Positions 1-7,762 of a stretch of 11,966 nucleotides of DNA are shown piece by piece; position 1 is the stretch's first letter, and each line of letters begins with the position of its first letter. Under the pieces are notes generated by a model. That model worked only from the letters and a program-made list of their open reading frames with translations. It was not told the DNA's origin and made no database searches. Origin of the DNA: Planctomycetaceae bacterium (GTDB taxonomy: Bacteria; Planctomycetota; Planctomycetia; Pirellulales; Pirellulaceae); the NCBI GenBank assembly GCA_007133715.1, contig SLMF01000181.1, positions 1-11,966 on the forward strand, written 5' to 3'. A program made the translations under genes and the position numbers.

Positions 1-750
1 CAGAATCGCCCCGATCTGGGGTCGAATGTTTCCACCTTGATCTGCCCTTCCGATGGGGCCGCTCGCATTCCCGGGCCGAATGCTCCCAAGACCAATATGG
101 TCGTATGTTTTGGGGATGCGGCCTTGCAAAACAATCGTTCCAGTTCCCAGAACACGATTGACACCCCGCGTAACAGGGGTGTGTTCACCAATGCCTTTTG
201 GAAGGATTTGTCGGCGATTACCGACGGGACCAGCAATACGATCGCGTTTGGCGAGGCCGTTACGGCGAACGAACTGCGGACACGGCGGGTGCGGGGGGGT
301 ACGGCGGTGGTGTCGCTGAACAGCGGTTACACGGTCAGTCCCATGAACTGTATGAATGCGCGGGACCCGGCGAATACCGCCTTCCTGCGGGGAAACATGT
401 TGAACGAGGGGAATGCGGCCCGGGGGTGGATGTACGGTTTGCACCAACCTATCTACACCACCTTCAACACGATCCTTCCGCCCAACTCGCCGAATTGTGC
501 TGCGGTCAACAGCGCGGCCCAATGGGGCATTTTCTCGGGCTCGAGCAACCATCCCGGGGGCATGAATGTGGGCATGGTCGACGGGAGTGTGCGTTTCGTG
601 ACGGACAACATCGATTGTGGCGGATTACCCAGTGCGGTGATGGGTACCACGGCCCAGAGTGCGAATTGCGATCTGGTTGGACCGAGCCCGTTTGGCGTGT
701 GGGGTGCTTTAGGTACCCCGGCGGGTGAGGAATCGCTCTCGAACTGGTAA
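1..750 (+). CDS. DUF1559 prepilin-like protein, 5'-truncated by window edge
   Basis: The reading frame is open from base 1, so the true start lies upstream; 249 residues are visible. Two family hallmarks are present. One is ITDGTSNTIAFGE at about bases 217-258. The other, near the C-terminus, is a His followed by nine residues and Asp-Gly (HPGGMNVGMVDG, bases 550-585) and then SVRFV. This is the H-X9-DG signature of DUF1559, a family hugely expanded in planctomycetes and usually starting with a type IV pilin-like N-terminal methylation helix. Family members are commonly 300-360 residues, so roughly 80-110 N-terminal residues, including the pilin helix, should lie outside the window. The function is unknown; surface or pseudopilin-like roles are suggested for the family. 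The next gene encodes a small lipoprotein, a very common pairing. TAA stop at 748-750. The ATG/TTG codons inside the visible part are not real starts, because homology-type sequence extends to the edge. Confidence 0.93.
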   Translation, partial: QNRPDLGSNVSTLICPSDGAARIPGPNAPKTNMVVCFGDAALQNNRSSSQNTIDTPRNRGVFTNAFWKDLSAITDGTSNTIAFGEAVTANELRTRRVRGGTAVVSLNSGYTVSPMNCMNARDPANTAFLRGNMLNEGNAARGWMYGLHQPIYTTFNTILPPNSPNCAAVNSAAQWGIFSGSSNHPGGMNVGMVDGSVRFVTDNIDCGGLPSAVMGTTAQSANCDLVGPSPFGVWGALGTPAGEESLSNW

Positions 751-846
751 GCCCGTGGGCTGCGAGTTCGATGGTCGGGAGCTTCTGCGTAGTTTTTCTT
801 TGGACGAGCAAAAGAAACGCTTCCTTCTGGAAAGAGGATTACGGGT

Positions 847-1335
847 ATGAAGATGGGAAGAGGGTGGATTGTTCTTGCCGGCTTGGCTTGGTTTTGCGGT
901 TGCGCGCAACAGGATCGCCCGCCGGGCATGCCGGATTTGTTTCCTTGCACCCTGACGTTCACCCAAAATGGTCAACCGCTGGTCGAGGCGACGATCGAAG
1001 TGGTGGGGGTCGATTCCACCGAGTGGTCGGCGGGGGGACTGACGGATCAGGCGGGTCGAGTCGAGTTGGTCACTTACGGTCAGTTTCCAGGGGTTCGCGA
1101 GGGGCGGCACAAGGTGGTGGTGAACAAGCGAGAATCAGAAGCGTCCGAAGCGGTGGAAGAAATGGAGGGAGGGATCGTGCTGTCGGGAGGTGGCAGCAGT
1201 CTTCCCACGGAGTACACGTTGGTTGACCAGCAGTATACCAGCGCGGCCAGCACGCCGTTGACGATCGAGATCACTTCCGGGGGAGAGCACGAGGAAACGT
1301 TCGAGTTGGGTGCTCCGGTGCGCGAGCGGTTGTAG
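847..1335 (+). CDS. Small transthyretin-like / carboxypeptidase-regulatory-like lipoprotein
   Basis: This 162-residue protein begins with a short positive n-region (MKMGRGW) and a hydrophobic stretch, ending in a lipobox-like FCGC with the acceptor Cys at residue 19, so it is probably a lipid-anchored export. The body is a single beta-rich module. TFTQNGQPLVEATIEVVG, LTDQAGRVEL and a basic strand around GRHKVVVNK follow the pattern of the small beta-sandwich lipoproteins that accompany DUF1559 genes in planctomycetes. An AGAGGA Shine-Dalgarno (833-838) lies 8 nt before the ATG and fixes the start. It sits 96 bp behind the DUF1559 gene in the same direction and is probably co-transcribed with it. 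The biochemical role is unknown. The lipobox is slightly non-canonical (Cys at -2), so anchoring is likely but not certain. Confidence 0.85.
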   Translation: MKMGRGWIVLAGLAWFCGCAQQDRPPGMPDLFPCTLTFTQNGQPLVEATIEVVGVDSTEWSAGGLTDQAGRVELVTYGQFPGVREGRHKVVVNKRESEASEAVEEMEGGIVLSGGGSSLPTEYTLVDQQYTSAASTPLTIEITSGGEHEETFELGAPVRERL

Positions 1336-1485
1336 ACGGCGGTCAGGACGGGAGCGTGCGGAGTGGGTCTGGGCGTGCTTTTCTGCGGCGCGTGGTCGCG
1401 AAATGACGGGATCAGACGCAGGCATCGAAGTGGGCAAAGTGGATTCGTCGGCAATGTGCCGGGCCGTGAAAACAGGGAGTCGAGG

Positions 1486-3747
1486 ATGGTTGGGAACAGT
1501 TGGTGGCGATCCGTTTTGTGCGCAACCGGGGTGATTCTGCTGGCTGCCGGGATTGAGGCGGCGGCAACGGAGCGGTTGGATGCTTACAACGTGGTCTGGG
1601 ATTCGCCCAGCGCGGATTCGCGGGGCTCGATGCCGCTGGGCAACGGTGACCTCGGGGTGAACGCCTGGGTCGAGCCCGGCGGCGATCTGGTCCTGCTGCT
1701 CAGCAAGACCGACGCCTGGAGCGGCAACTGCCGCCTGCTGAAACTGGGCCGCCTGCGGATCCGCATGTCGCCCGCACCGTTTGCCGAGGGCCAGCCGTTT
1801 GTTCAGGAATTGCGGTTGCGGGACGGGGAATTGGTGGTCCGCTGGGGCCAGCCCGACCAGCAGGTCCGATTACGCCTCTGGGTGGACGCCCATCATCCGG
1901 TGGTACGCGTCCAGGCCGACAGTGCCCGAGCCCGCGAGTGGGAAGTGGCGTTGGAAGTCTGGCGGGAAGAGAAGCGAGTGCTCGAGGGCGGGGAAGTTCA
2001 CAGCGCCTACGGGTTGCATGGCGGGCCGGACCCGATCGTTTGCTACCCCGATTCGGTCCTTGCCGACCAGACGGATCGTGTGGTCTGGTACCATCGCAAC
2101 GAGCACTCGATCTGGCAGGACAACCTGCGCTATCAGGGACTGGGAGAACTCATCGAGCAGCTGGACGATCCGCTGCTGCATCACACGTTCGGCGGTTGGA
2201 TTGAGGGCGAGGGGTTGGCCAACGACGGGGATCGCAGGCTGCGCTCTGCCGGTCCCCGGGAGCAGTTGCGGGTCAACATCCACGTGCATGCGGCGCAAAC
2301 GCCGACGGCGGAAGCGTGGGTCGAGGCGCTGGCCGCACAGGTCGCTGCCACCCGGCGGATCGGGCTGGACGCCGCACGGGCCGCGCATCGGGACTGGTGG
2401 GCTCAGTTCTGGAGCCGCAGCTGGCTTGTTGCCCAGGGCTCCCCGGATGCCGAGACGGTCACCCGGGCCTACCTCCTGCAACGCTGGGTCAGTGCCTGCA
2501 GCGGGCGAGGTGTCCATCCGATCAAGTTCAACGGCAGCATCTTCACCGTGGACATGGACGGCTTCGATCCCGATTATCGCCGCTGGGGCGGGCCCTACTG
2601 GTGGCAAAACACCCGCTTGTCCTACTGGCCCATGCTGGCCAGTGGCGATTTCGAAATGCTCTGCCCCTTGTTCCGCACCTACGCCGCCACGGTTCCCCTG
2701 GCCGAATTCCGCACCCGGGTCTGGTTCGACCACGAGGGCGCCTTCTTTCCGGAAACCATGTACTTCTGGGGCATGTTCACGAACGCCAATTACGGCTGGG
2801 ATCGCGGCGACCTGCCGGTCGGTGAGTTGACCAACCGTTTCATTCGCCGCGAGTACACCTCGTCGATGGAACTCCTGGCCCTGATGCTGGACTACTACGA
2901 TTACACCCGCGATGCTTCTTTCCTGACGGATCGGCTGCTGCCGTTGAGCGATTCGCTGCTGACCTTTTGGGACCAGCACTACGAGCGGAACGCCGAGGGG
3001 CGTCTGGTGATCTATCCGGCTCAGGCTTTGGAGACGCTGCAGGACGCCAAGAATCCGACGCCCGATATCGCCGGCTTGGAGTGGGTGCTGGGCCGGCTGC
3101 TAGCGTTGCCAGAGCCCGTGACGGGTGGCGAGCGGCGGTCGTTCTGGACGCAGTTGCGCGAAGCGCTGCCTCCGCTGCCGATGACGGGTGCCGCGGGCGA
3201 GCGGCGGGTGGTCGGTGCGGAGCAGGTGTTCGGGGGACGCGGCAATTCGGAGAACCCCGAGTTGTACGCCGTGTTTCCGTTCCGGCTGTTCGGGGTGACT
3301 CGACCGGACCTGGACATCGGCCTCCGGACCTTCGAGCAGCGCGTGGTGCGGGGCAACGTCGGCTGGCGTCAGGATGATACCCAAGCCGCTTTGCTGGGTC
3401 TGACCGACACGGCCCGTGCGATGGTGGTGGACCGTGCGGGCCGCCGCCATGCGGGCAGCCGCTTCCCGGTGTTCTGGGGTCCCAATTTCGATTGGACTCC
3501 CGATCAGCCGCACGGCGGCAATCTACTGATGGCCCTGCAGACGATGTTGCTGCAGGCGGACGGCGATCGGATCCTGCTGTTTCCCGCTTGGCCTCCGGAT
3601 TGGGATGTGAGCTTCAAGCTGCACGCCCCGCAACAGACCACGCTGGAAGGCACCTACCGCGACGGGAAACTGGAAACGCTGACGGTCACGCCTGCCAGCC
3701 GCCGCGCCGATGTCCGGTTAGCGGGCGGGGGCACGCTGCCGGAGTGA
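1486..3747 (+). CDS. Secreted DUF5703 protein, putative glycoside hydrolase-like (paralog A)
   Basis: The 753-residue protein starts at ATG 1486, which has AGGGAG 6 nt upstream and opens directly into a signal peptide (WWRSV, then LCATGVILLAAGIEAAA, cleavage near residue 27). A GTG at 1363 would add 41 residues of Arg-rich sequence ahead of the signal peptide and was rejected. Mature residues about 31-310 form the DUF5703 N-terminal beta domain (WDSPSADSRGSMPLGNGDLG; LLLSKTDAWSGNCRLLKLGR). Residues about 320-690 look like an alpha/alpha barrel with KFNGSIF (347-353), GGPYWWQNTRLSYWPMLASG (368-387), PETMYFWG (422-429), NPTPDIAGL and GRGNSENPELY. A C-terminal beta segment follows (LLQADGDRILLFPAWP). 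The overall layout resembles GH95 and GH65-like enzymes, so a secreted glycan-active role is inferred; the substrate and catalytic residues are not known. A paralog follows 85 bp downstream. No LamG insertion is present here: five residues (AQGSP, 316-320) occupy the site. Confidence 0.88.
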   Translation: MVGNSWWRSVLCATGVILLAAGIEAAATERLDAYNVVWDSPSADSRGSMPLGNGDLGVNAWVEPGGDLVLLLSKTDAWSGNCRLLKLGRLRIRMSPAPFAEGQPFVQELRLRDGELVVRWGQPDQQVRLRLWVDAHHPVVRVQADSARAREWEVALEVWREEKRVLEGGEVHSAYGLHGGPDPIVCYPDSVLADQTDRVVWYHRNEHSIWQDNLRYQGLGELIEQLDDPLLHHTFGGWIEGEGLANDGDRRLRSAGPREQLRVNIHVHAAQTPTAEAWVEALAAQVAATRRIGLDAARAAHRDWWAQFWSRSWLVAQGSPDAETVTRAYLLQRWVSACSGRGVHPIKFNGSIFTVDMDGFDPDYRRWGGPYWWQNTRLSYWPMLASGDFEMLCPLFRTYAATVPLAEFRTRVWFDHEGAFFPETMYFWGMFTNANYGWDRGDLPVGELTNRFIRREYTSSMELLALMLDYYDYTRDASFLTDRLLPLSDSLLTFWDQHYERNAEGRLVIYPAQALETLQDAKNPTPDIAGLEWVLGRLLALPEPVTGGERRSFWTQLREALPPLPMTGAAGERRVVGAEQVFGGRGNSENPELYAVFPFRLFGVTRPDLDIGLRTFEQRVVRGNVGWRQDDTQAALLGLTDTARAMVVDRAGRRHAGSRFPVFWGPNFDWTPDQPHGGNLLMALQTMLLQADGDRILLFPAWPPDWDVSFKLHAPQQTTLEGTYRDGKLETLTVTPASRRADVRLAGGGTLPE

Positions 3748-3832
3748 GCTGGTGGTCCGCGGCTGAGAAGTTCGTTGGCAGATCCGCCGCATCCCCGTCC
3801 CGTGCCGCACCACTTTTTTTGGAGAGTCGAAA

Positions 3833-6706
3833 ATGAGAACTTGCGTGGAGGCAGACCCCCAGAGGACAGACCGGGTCGTGGCGATTCAGGGGTCGCGAGT
3901 TCGCGGCTGGCTGGTGCGAATCGCCGGGGCGATGCTGTGGTGCGCTCTGCCGCTGCTGGCCGCAGCCGAAACCGGCGGGCAGCACGGCCCGGCAGGGCTG
4001 GCAGCCTACCGTGTGAGCTGGGATTCGCCCAGCCAGAACTCGCTGGGCTCGATGCCGCTGGGCAACGGCGACATCGGCGTGAACGCGTGGGTCGAACCGG
4101 ATGGCGAACTGGTGCTGCTGCTCAGCAAGAGTGACGCCTGGAGCGGCAACTGCCGGTTGCTGAAGCTGGGCCGGGTGCGTGTGCGTCCGATGTCTCGCCC
4201 CGATTTGGAAACGGGCTGTTTCCAGCAGGAACTGCGGCTGGACGAGGGCGAGATGCGGGTCCGTTGGGGCTCGGCGGGCGACGGGACGGAGCTGCGGGTG
4301 TGGGTAGATGCGCTGGCTCCCGTGGTGCGTGTGGAAGCGTCCCACGAGACGCCTCAATTATGGGAAGTCGAACTCGAAACGTGGCGCACGGAAGAGCGGG
4401 TCCTCGAAGGTCCGGAGGTGCACAGCGCGTACGGCTTGGACGGCGGTCCGGAGCCGATCACTTCGTATCCCGACACGATCCTTGCCGAGCAGTCAGACCG
4501 CCTGGTGTGGTATCATCGGAACGAGCGGTCGATTTGGGAGGACAATCTACGGCATCAAGGTCTGGAGGCCCAGATCGCGGCCAACCGGGATCCCTTGCAG
4601 CACCGGACGTTTGGCGGCTGGATAGAAGGAGACGGTCTACGTTCTGTTGGGAAGCGAGTGCTGCGTTCCGAGCAGGCTGCGACGCGGTTGGAATTGGGGA
4701 TCCATCTGTTGACCGCCCAGACGGCCACGGCGGAAGCGTGGCGGGACGCCCTGGAAGCCCAGGTGGCTGGGACGCGCGCGGTGGATTGGGAGCAGGCGCG
4801 GTCTGCGCACCGTGATTGGTGGGCTCGATTTTGGAACCGCAGCTGGATCATGGCTCGCGGCCGCCGGGCCACCGTGCAGCTGCCGACGCAGCTGCCCCAC
4901 GCCTTACGGGCGGGACAGGATCAGGCCGGCGGTCACGGTTTCGCAGGGCAACTCGACCGAGTCAGTTTGTGGGGGCGAGCGGTTTCGTCCGCGGAAATCG
5001 CCGCTTGGGCAGCCGGCGGACGCGAGCCGCTGCAGGAGCAAGCGGGTCTGCTGGGCAGCTGGGCACAACCCGCACGGGGAGCCAAGCTGCTGGCCGCCGA
5101 GGATTTTCAGCCGAGCGAAGCCTGGACGATCGAGGCCTGGGTCCGGCCCGAACGGCTGGCGGGAACCAGTGCCCGCATCGTCGACGCCGTGACACCCGGG
5201 CGGGGCGACGGGATCCTCTTGGACACCCATCCGGAAAACAGCCTGCGGCTGGTCGCGGGCCGACACCTGCTGCAGGTACCCGATGCCCTGCCGGCAGGGA
5301 ACTGGACCCATGTGGCGGCCGTCTTCGACGATTCCGACACCACGCTCCGCTTGTACGTCAACGGCCAACTCGCCCAGCAGGCCACGGCCGGTTCCGAGAC
5401 GGACGCGGAGGAAATCTCGCGGGCCTACGCCCTGCAACGCTATCTCCAGGCCTGTGCTGGCCGAGGAGCCTATCCGATCAAGTTCAACGGCAGCCTGTTC
5501 ACGGTGGATATGGAAGGGTTCGATCCCGATTATCGCCGCTGGGGCGGGCCCTACTGGTGGCAAAATACCCGCTTGTCCTACTGGCCCATGCTGGCCAGCG
5601 GCGATTTCGAGATGATGGCGCCCCTGTTCGCCATGTATCAGGCCACACTCCCCCTGGCCGAACACCGCACACAGGTCTGGTTCGGACATCCGGGAGCCTT
5701 CTTTCCCGAAACCATGTACTTCTGGGGCATGTTCACCAATTCCAACTACGGCTGGGAGCGGGAGAATCTGCCGGTCGGCGAGGTGACCAACCGCTACATC
5801 CGACGGGAGTACACCGCCTCGCTCGAATTACTGGCCCTGATGCTGGACTATTACCACTACACCCGCGAGGAACGGTTTCTCGAAGAGCGCCTGCTGCCGC
5901 TAAGCGACCGTCTGCTGACGTTTTGGAACGAGCATTACGAGCGTGACGAGCAGGGGCGTTTGGTGATGTATCCGGCGCAGGCCCTGGAAACCTTGCAGGA
6001 TGCCAAGAATCCGACGCCCGACATCGCCGGGTTGAAATGGGTTCTGGACAGACTCCTGGAGCTGCCGCAGGATGGGGTCGGTCCGCAGCGTGTGGCCTTC
6101 TGGCGCCAATTGCGGAAAGCGGTTCCCCCGCTGCCCATGACGGGTGAGGGAATCCAACAACGGGTGTTGGGTGCGGAGGAAGTCTACGGGGGCCGGGGCA
6201 ATGCCGAGAACCCCGAACTTTACGTCGTGTTTCCCTTCCGGCACTACGGCCTGGGAAAACCCGACTTGGAGATCGGACGGCAAACTTTTGAACACCGGAC
6301 CGCGCGTCGCGGACCACGCGGCTGGACTCAGGACGATACGCAAGCCGCCTTGCTCGGACTGACCGAGCAAGCGGTCGAGCTGGTGGCCGGACGGGTCAGA
6401 AACACGCATCCCGGCAGTCGTTTTCCCGCCTTCTGGGGACATTTCGCCAATTGGACCCCCTGCCAGGATCACGGGGGGAATCTGCTGAAGACGCTGCAGA
6501 CAATGTTGCTGCAGGCGGATGGCGATCGGATCCTGCTGTTTCCCGCCTGGCCGCCGGATTGGGATGTCAGCTTCAAACTGCACGCCCCGCAGCAGACCAC
6601 GCTGGAAGGCATCTACCGCGACGGGAAACTGGAAACGCTGACGGTCACGCCCGCCAGTCGCCGGTCCGATGTCCAGGTGTTGGGCGGGATTTCGGCACCG
6701 GAGTAG
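3833..6706 (+). CDS. Secreted DUF5703 protein with internal LamG-like domain (paralog B)
   Basis: This is a 957-residue paralog of the preceding gene. ATG 3833 has GGAGAG (3821-3826) 6 nt upstream. The n-region before the hydrophobic core is long (about 26 residues); the core LVRIAGAMLWCALPLLAAA (27-45) ends at a signal-peptidase-like AAA/E. The DUF5703 N-terminal domain covers about 58-336 (WDSPSQNSLGSMPLGNGDIG; LLLSKSDAWSGNCRLLKLGR). Barrel motifs resume at about 527: KFNGSLF (550-556), GGPYWWQNTRLSYWPMLASG (571-590), PETMYFWG (625-632), NPTPDIAGL, GRGNAENPELY and the C-terminal RILLFPAWPPDW. Between them, residues 341-523 are absent from paralog A and read as a LamG/concanavalin-A-like jellyroll, presumably a glycan-binding module on the enzyme. 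Function is inferred: a secreted glycoside hydrolase-like protein of unknown substrate. It ends 36 bp before the convergent AraC-type gene. Confidence 0.9.
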   Translation: MRTCVEADPQRTDRVVAIQGSRVRGWLVRIAGAMLWCALPLLAAAETGGQHGPAGLAAYRVSWDSPSQNSLGSMPLGNGDIGVNAWVEPDGELVLLLSKSDAWSGNCRLLKLGRVRVRPMSRPDLETGCFQQELRLDEGEMRVRWGSAGDGTELRVWVDALAPVVRVEASHETPQLWEVELETWRTEERVLEGPEVHSAYGLDGGPEPITSYPDTILAEQSDRLVWYHRNERSIWEDNLRHQGLEAQIAANRDPLQHRTFGGWIEGDGLRSVGKRVLRSEQAATRLELGIHLLTAQTATAEAWRDALEAQVAGTRAVDWEQARSAHRDWWARFWNRSWIMARGRRATVQLPTQLPHALRAGQDQAGGHGFAGQLDRVSLWGRAVSSAEIAAWAAGGREPLQEQAGLLGSWAQPARGAKLLAAEDFQPSEAWTIEAWVRPERLAGTSARIVDAVTPGRGDGILLDTHPENSLRLVAGRHLLQVPDALPAGNWTHVAAVFDDSDTTLRLYVNGQLAQQATAGSETDAEEISRAYALQRYLQACAGRGAYPIKFNGSLFTVDMEGFDPDYRRWGGPYWWQNTRLSYWPMLASGDFEMMAPLFAMYQATLPLAEHRTQVWFGHPGAFFPETMYFWGMFTNSNYGWERENLPVGEVTNRYIRREYTASLELLALMLDYYHYTREERFLEERLLPLSDRLLTFWNEHYERDEQGRLVMYPAQALETLQDAKNPTPDIAGLKWVLDRLLELPQDGVGPQRVAFWRQLRKAVPPLPMTGEGIQQRVLGAEEVYGGRGNAENPELYVVFPFRHYGLGKPDLEIGRQTFEHRTARRGPRGWTQDDTQAALLGLTEQAVELVAGRVRNTHPGSRFPAFWGHFANWTPCQDHGGNLLKTLQTMLLQADGDRILLFPAWPPDWDVSFKLHAPQQTTLEGIYRDGKLETLTVTPASRRSDVQVLGGISAPE
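4853..5401 (+). other. Inserted LamG-like (ConA-type jellyroll) domain with reversed order of halves
   Basis: This segment encodes residues 341-523 of the second DUF5703 protein and replaces five residues in the first paralog; flanks align as RSWLV/RSWIM before it and DAETVTRAY/DAEEISRAY after it. The order of LamG hallmarks is unusual. The usual last-strand signature comes first (FAGQLDRVSLWGRAVSSAEI, residues 370-389). It is followed by a linker (LLGSW) and then the usual early and middle signatures: WTIEAWVRPE (431-440), ILLDTHPENSLRLV, NWTHVAAVFDD (490-500) and LRLYVNGQLA (505-514). This fits a circularly permuted jellyroll threaded into a barrel loop. Family assignment is by motif recognition; the permutation is inferred from the motif order. 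Confidence 0.7.
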
Positions 6707-6721
6707 CACGCACTTCTTTGA

Positions 6722-6740
6722 GGGGGACTTAACGACCCCC
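6722..6740. terminator. Short GC hairpin between convergent genes (possible terminator)
   Basis: GGGGG (6722-6726) and CCCCC (6736-6740) can pair around a 9-nt loop in the 36-bp gap between the ends of the second DUF5703 gene and the AraC-type gene. The position suits a shared terminator. The stem is only 5 bp and no clear T-run follows on either strand, so support is weak. Confidence 0.25.
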
Positions 6741-6742
6741 GG

Positions 6743-7762
6743 TCACATCTCGGCAGCCGCCTCGCCTTCCCGGCCGCCCGGAACAGCTCGCGGTGGGGAA
6801 ACGGGAATCAAATGCTGCTTCCGGTACTTGGCGGGAGTCAGCCCCGTCTGTTTCTTGAAGACGTGACCGAAATGGTAACGATCCGAAAAACCGGTGATCC
6901 TCGCAATCGTATCCATGGACAAGTCCGGATCGAGCAGCAGCTGGCAGGCTTTCCGAATCCGCGTCTGCAATACAAAGTGGATCGGCGTCTCCCCGACCCA
7001 TCGCCGGAAGGCGCGAATGAAGCCGGCCGTACTCTTTCCGGCCATCGCCGCAAGGTGGGTGTTTTTCCAGGAATGTTCCGGTCGCTGGTCGATCGCTTGA
7101 ACCACGCTGGCAATATCCGCAGGCAATTCAGGACGGCGGGGGATGCGTGAATCACCCAAAACATAGGTTATCAGGGCCAAACTCAAACGTTGTATCCGCT
7201 GTTTGCAGTCGCCTGAAGAAGCCTGAAACAGCTTGGGGAATTCCCGAATCAGAATTCGGAGAATTCGGTCGAGTGGTATCCGCAACGGCAATTCCGTGCC
7301 GGAAGCAATCGACCACGGACAGCTGAAAAGGAACCAGAGGCTGGGTACCGGGGAGTCGCCCGAACAACTGTGACGCTGATGGTCGGGAATTACCAGCAGA
7401 TAATCGGGGCTCAGAGCAACACGACGGTGGTCGAAATCCACGAAGTGTCCCGGCTCGTAATCGTAGAGGATTCGCCAGAACGGGCTGAAGACATTCGGGT
7501 AATCCCAGCCGTAGTTCGCAGCCCAGTAGCCCGTTTCATGAAGCGTGATCTCAACATGGGGTGGAGCCAGGAGGGGAGCGAACTCCAAGCCGACGCCACT
7601 GAAGGGGTGCTGGTAGGCACCCACATTCACACGTTGACCATGTTGGGGCAGCCTCGACCGTCCAAGACGCGAGCAGCTTCCCATACCTTCGGACATCGAG
7701 TTATCCATGGGGATCGGCAAGTCAATGATGTACATACTCGGGTCAATTATCATCATTGACAC
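6743..7762 (-). CDS. AraC/XylS-family transcriptional regulator
   Basis: The 339-residue protein has the two-part AraC architecture. Residues about 45-150 are a cupin-like sensing domain (FSPFWRILYDYEPGHFVDFD, then LSPDYLLVIPDHQRHS), of the type common in planctomycete AraC proteins next to glycan genes. Residues about 212-317 hold two helix-turn-helix motifs: HLAAMAGKSTAGFIRAFRRW (236-255) and the signature DTIARITGFSDRYHFGHVFK (284-303), followed by KQTGLTPAKYRKQH. It most likely activates or represses nearby sugar-related genes on binding a ligand. The gene converges on the DUF5703 pair and diverges from the sigma-factor gene. The start is uncertain: the GTG at 7762 follows an in-frame TGA four codons upstream, and ATGs at 7756, 7753, 7735, 7708 and 7696 are possible; none has a good Shine-Dalgarno. 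Phased repeats overlapping 7721-7760 would sit more naturally upstream of a later start. Confidence 0.92.
   Translation of the reverse strand: MSMMIIDPSMYIIDLPIPMDNSMSEGMGSCSRLGRSRLPQHGQRVNVGAYQHPFSGVGLEFAPLLAPPHVEITLHETGYWAANYGWDYPNVFSPFWRILYDYEPGHFVDFDHRRVALSPDYLLVIPDHQRHSCSGDSPVPSLWFLFSCPWSIASGTELPLRIPLDRILRILIREFPKLFQASSGDCKQRIQRLSLALITYVLGDSRIPRRPELPADIASVVQAIDQRPEHSWKNTHLAAMAGKSTAGFIRAFRRWVGETPIHFVLQTRIRKACQLLLDPDLSMDTIARITGFSDRYHFGHVFKKQTGLTPAKYRKQHLIPVSPPRAVPGGREGEAAAEM
7721..7756. repeat. Direct repeat, 21-bp period, at the AraC gene start (candidate operator)
   Basis: GTCAATGATGTACAT (7721-7735) and GTCAATTATCATCAT (7742-7756) match at 11 of 15 positions, with their starts 21 bp apart. 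This is the spacing typical of AraC-type half-sites bound side by side on one DNA face. The same stretch contains a perfect 10-bp inverted repeat (GTCAATGATG at 7721-7730, CATCATTGAC at 7751-7760), and a further GTCAA occurs at 7771. Autoregulation by the AraC protein is the inference. Because the repeats overlap the apparent coding start, chance or codon repetition (MIID, YIID) is the alternative. Confidence 0.4.

Noticed and set aside
795..817. TTTCTTT/AAAGAAA inverted repeat between DUF1559 and lipoprotein genes as a terminator
   Set aside because: The stem is 7 bp of nearly all A-T pairs with a 9-nt loop and no following T-run; too weak to call.
453..962. Open frame of 169 codons on the - strand over the DUF1559/lipoprotein junction
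   Set aside because: It overlaps two supported genes and has no recognisable features.
1363..1485. Upstream GTG start adding 41 residues to the first DUF5703 protein
   Set aside because: The added peptide is Arg/Gly-rich, lies ahead of a normal signal peptide, and the ATG at 1486 has a good Shine-Dalgarno.
1870..2979. Long open frame (369 codons) on the - strand inside the first DUF5703 gene
   Set aside because: It is the antisense shadow of a high-GC coding region; it shows no domain signature, and the + strand has clear family motifs throughout.
5900..6709. Open frame of 269 codons on the - strand over the end of the second DUF5703 gene
   Set aside because: Same explanation as an antisense shadow; its sequence mirrors that of the antisense frame in the other paralog only because the sense genes are similar.
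7370..7759. Open frame of 129 codons on the + strand inside the AraC-type gene
   Set aside because: It is the complement of the well-supported AraC coding region and has no family features.
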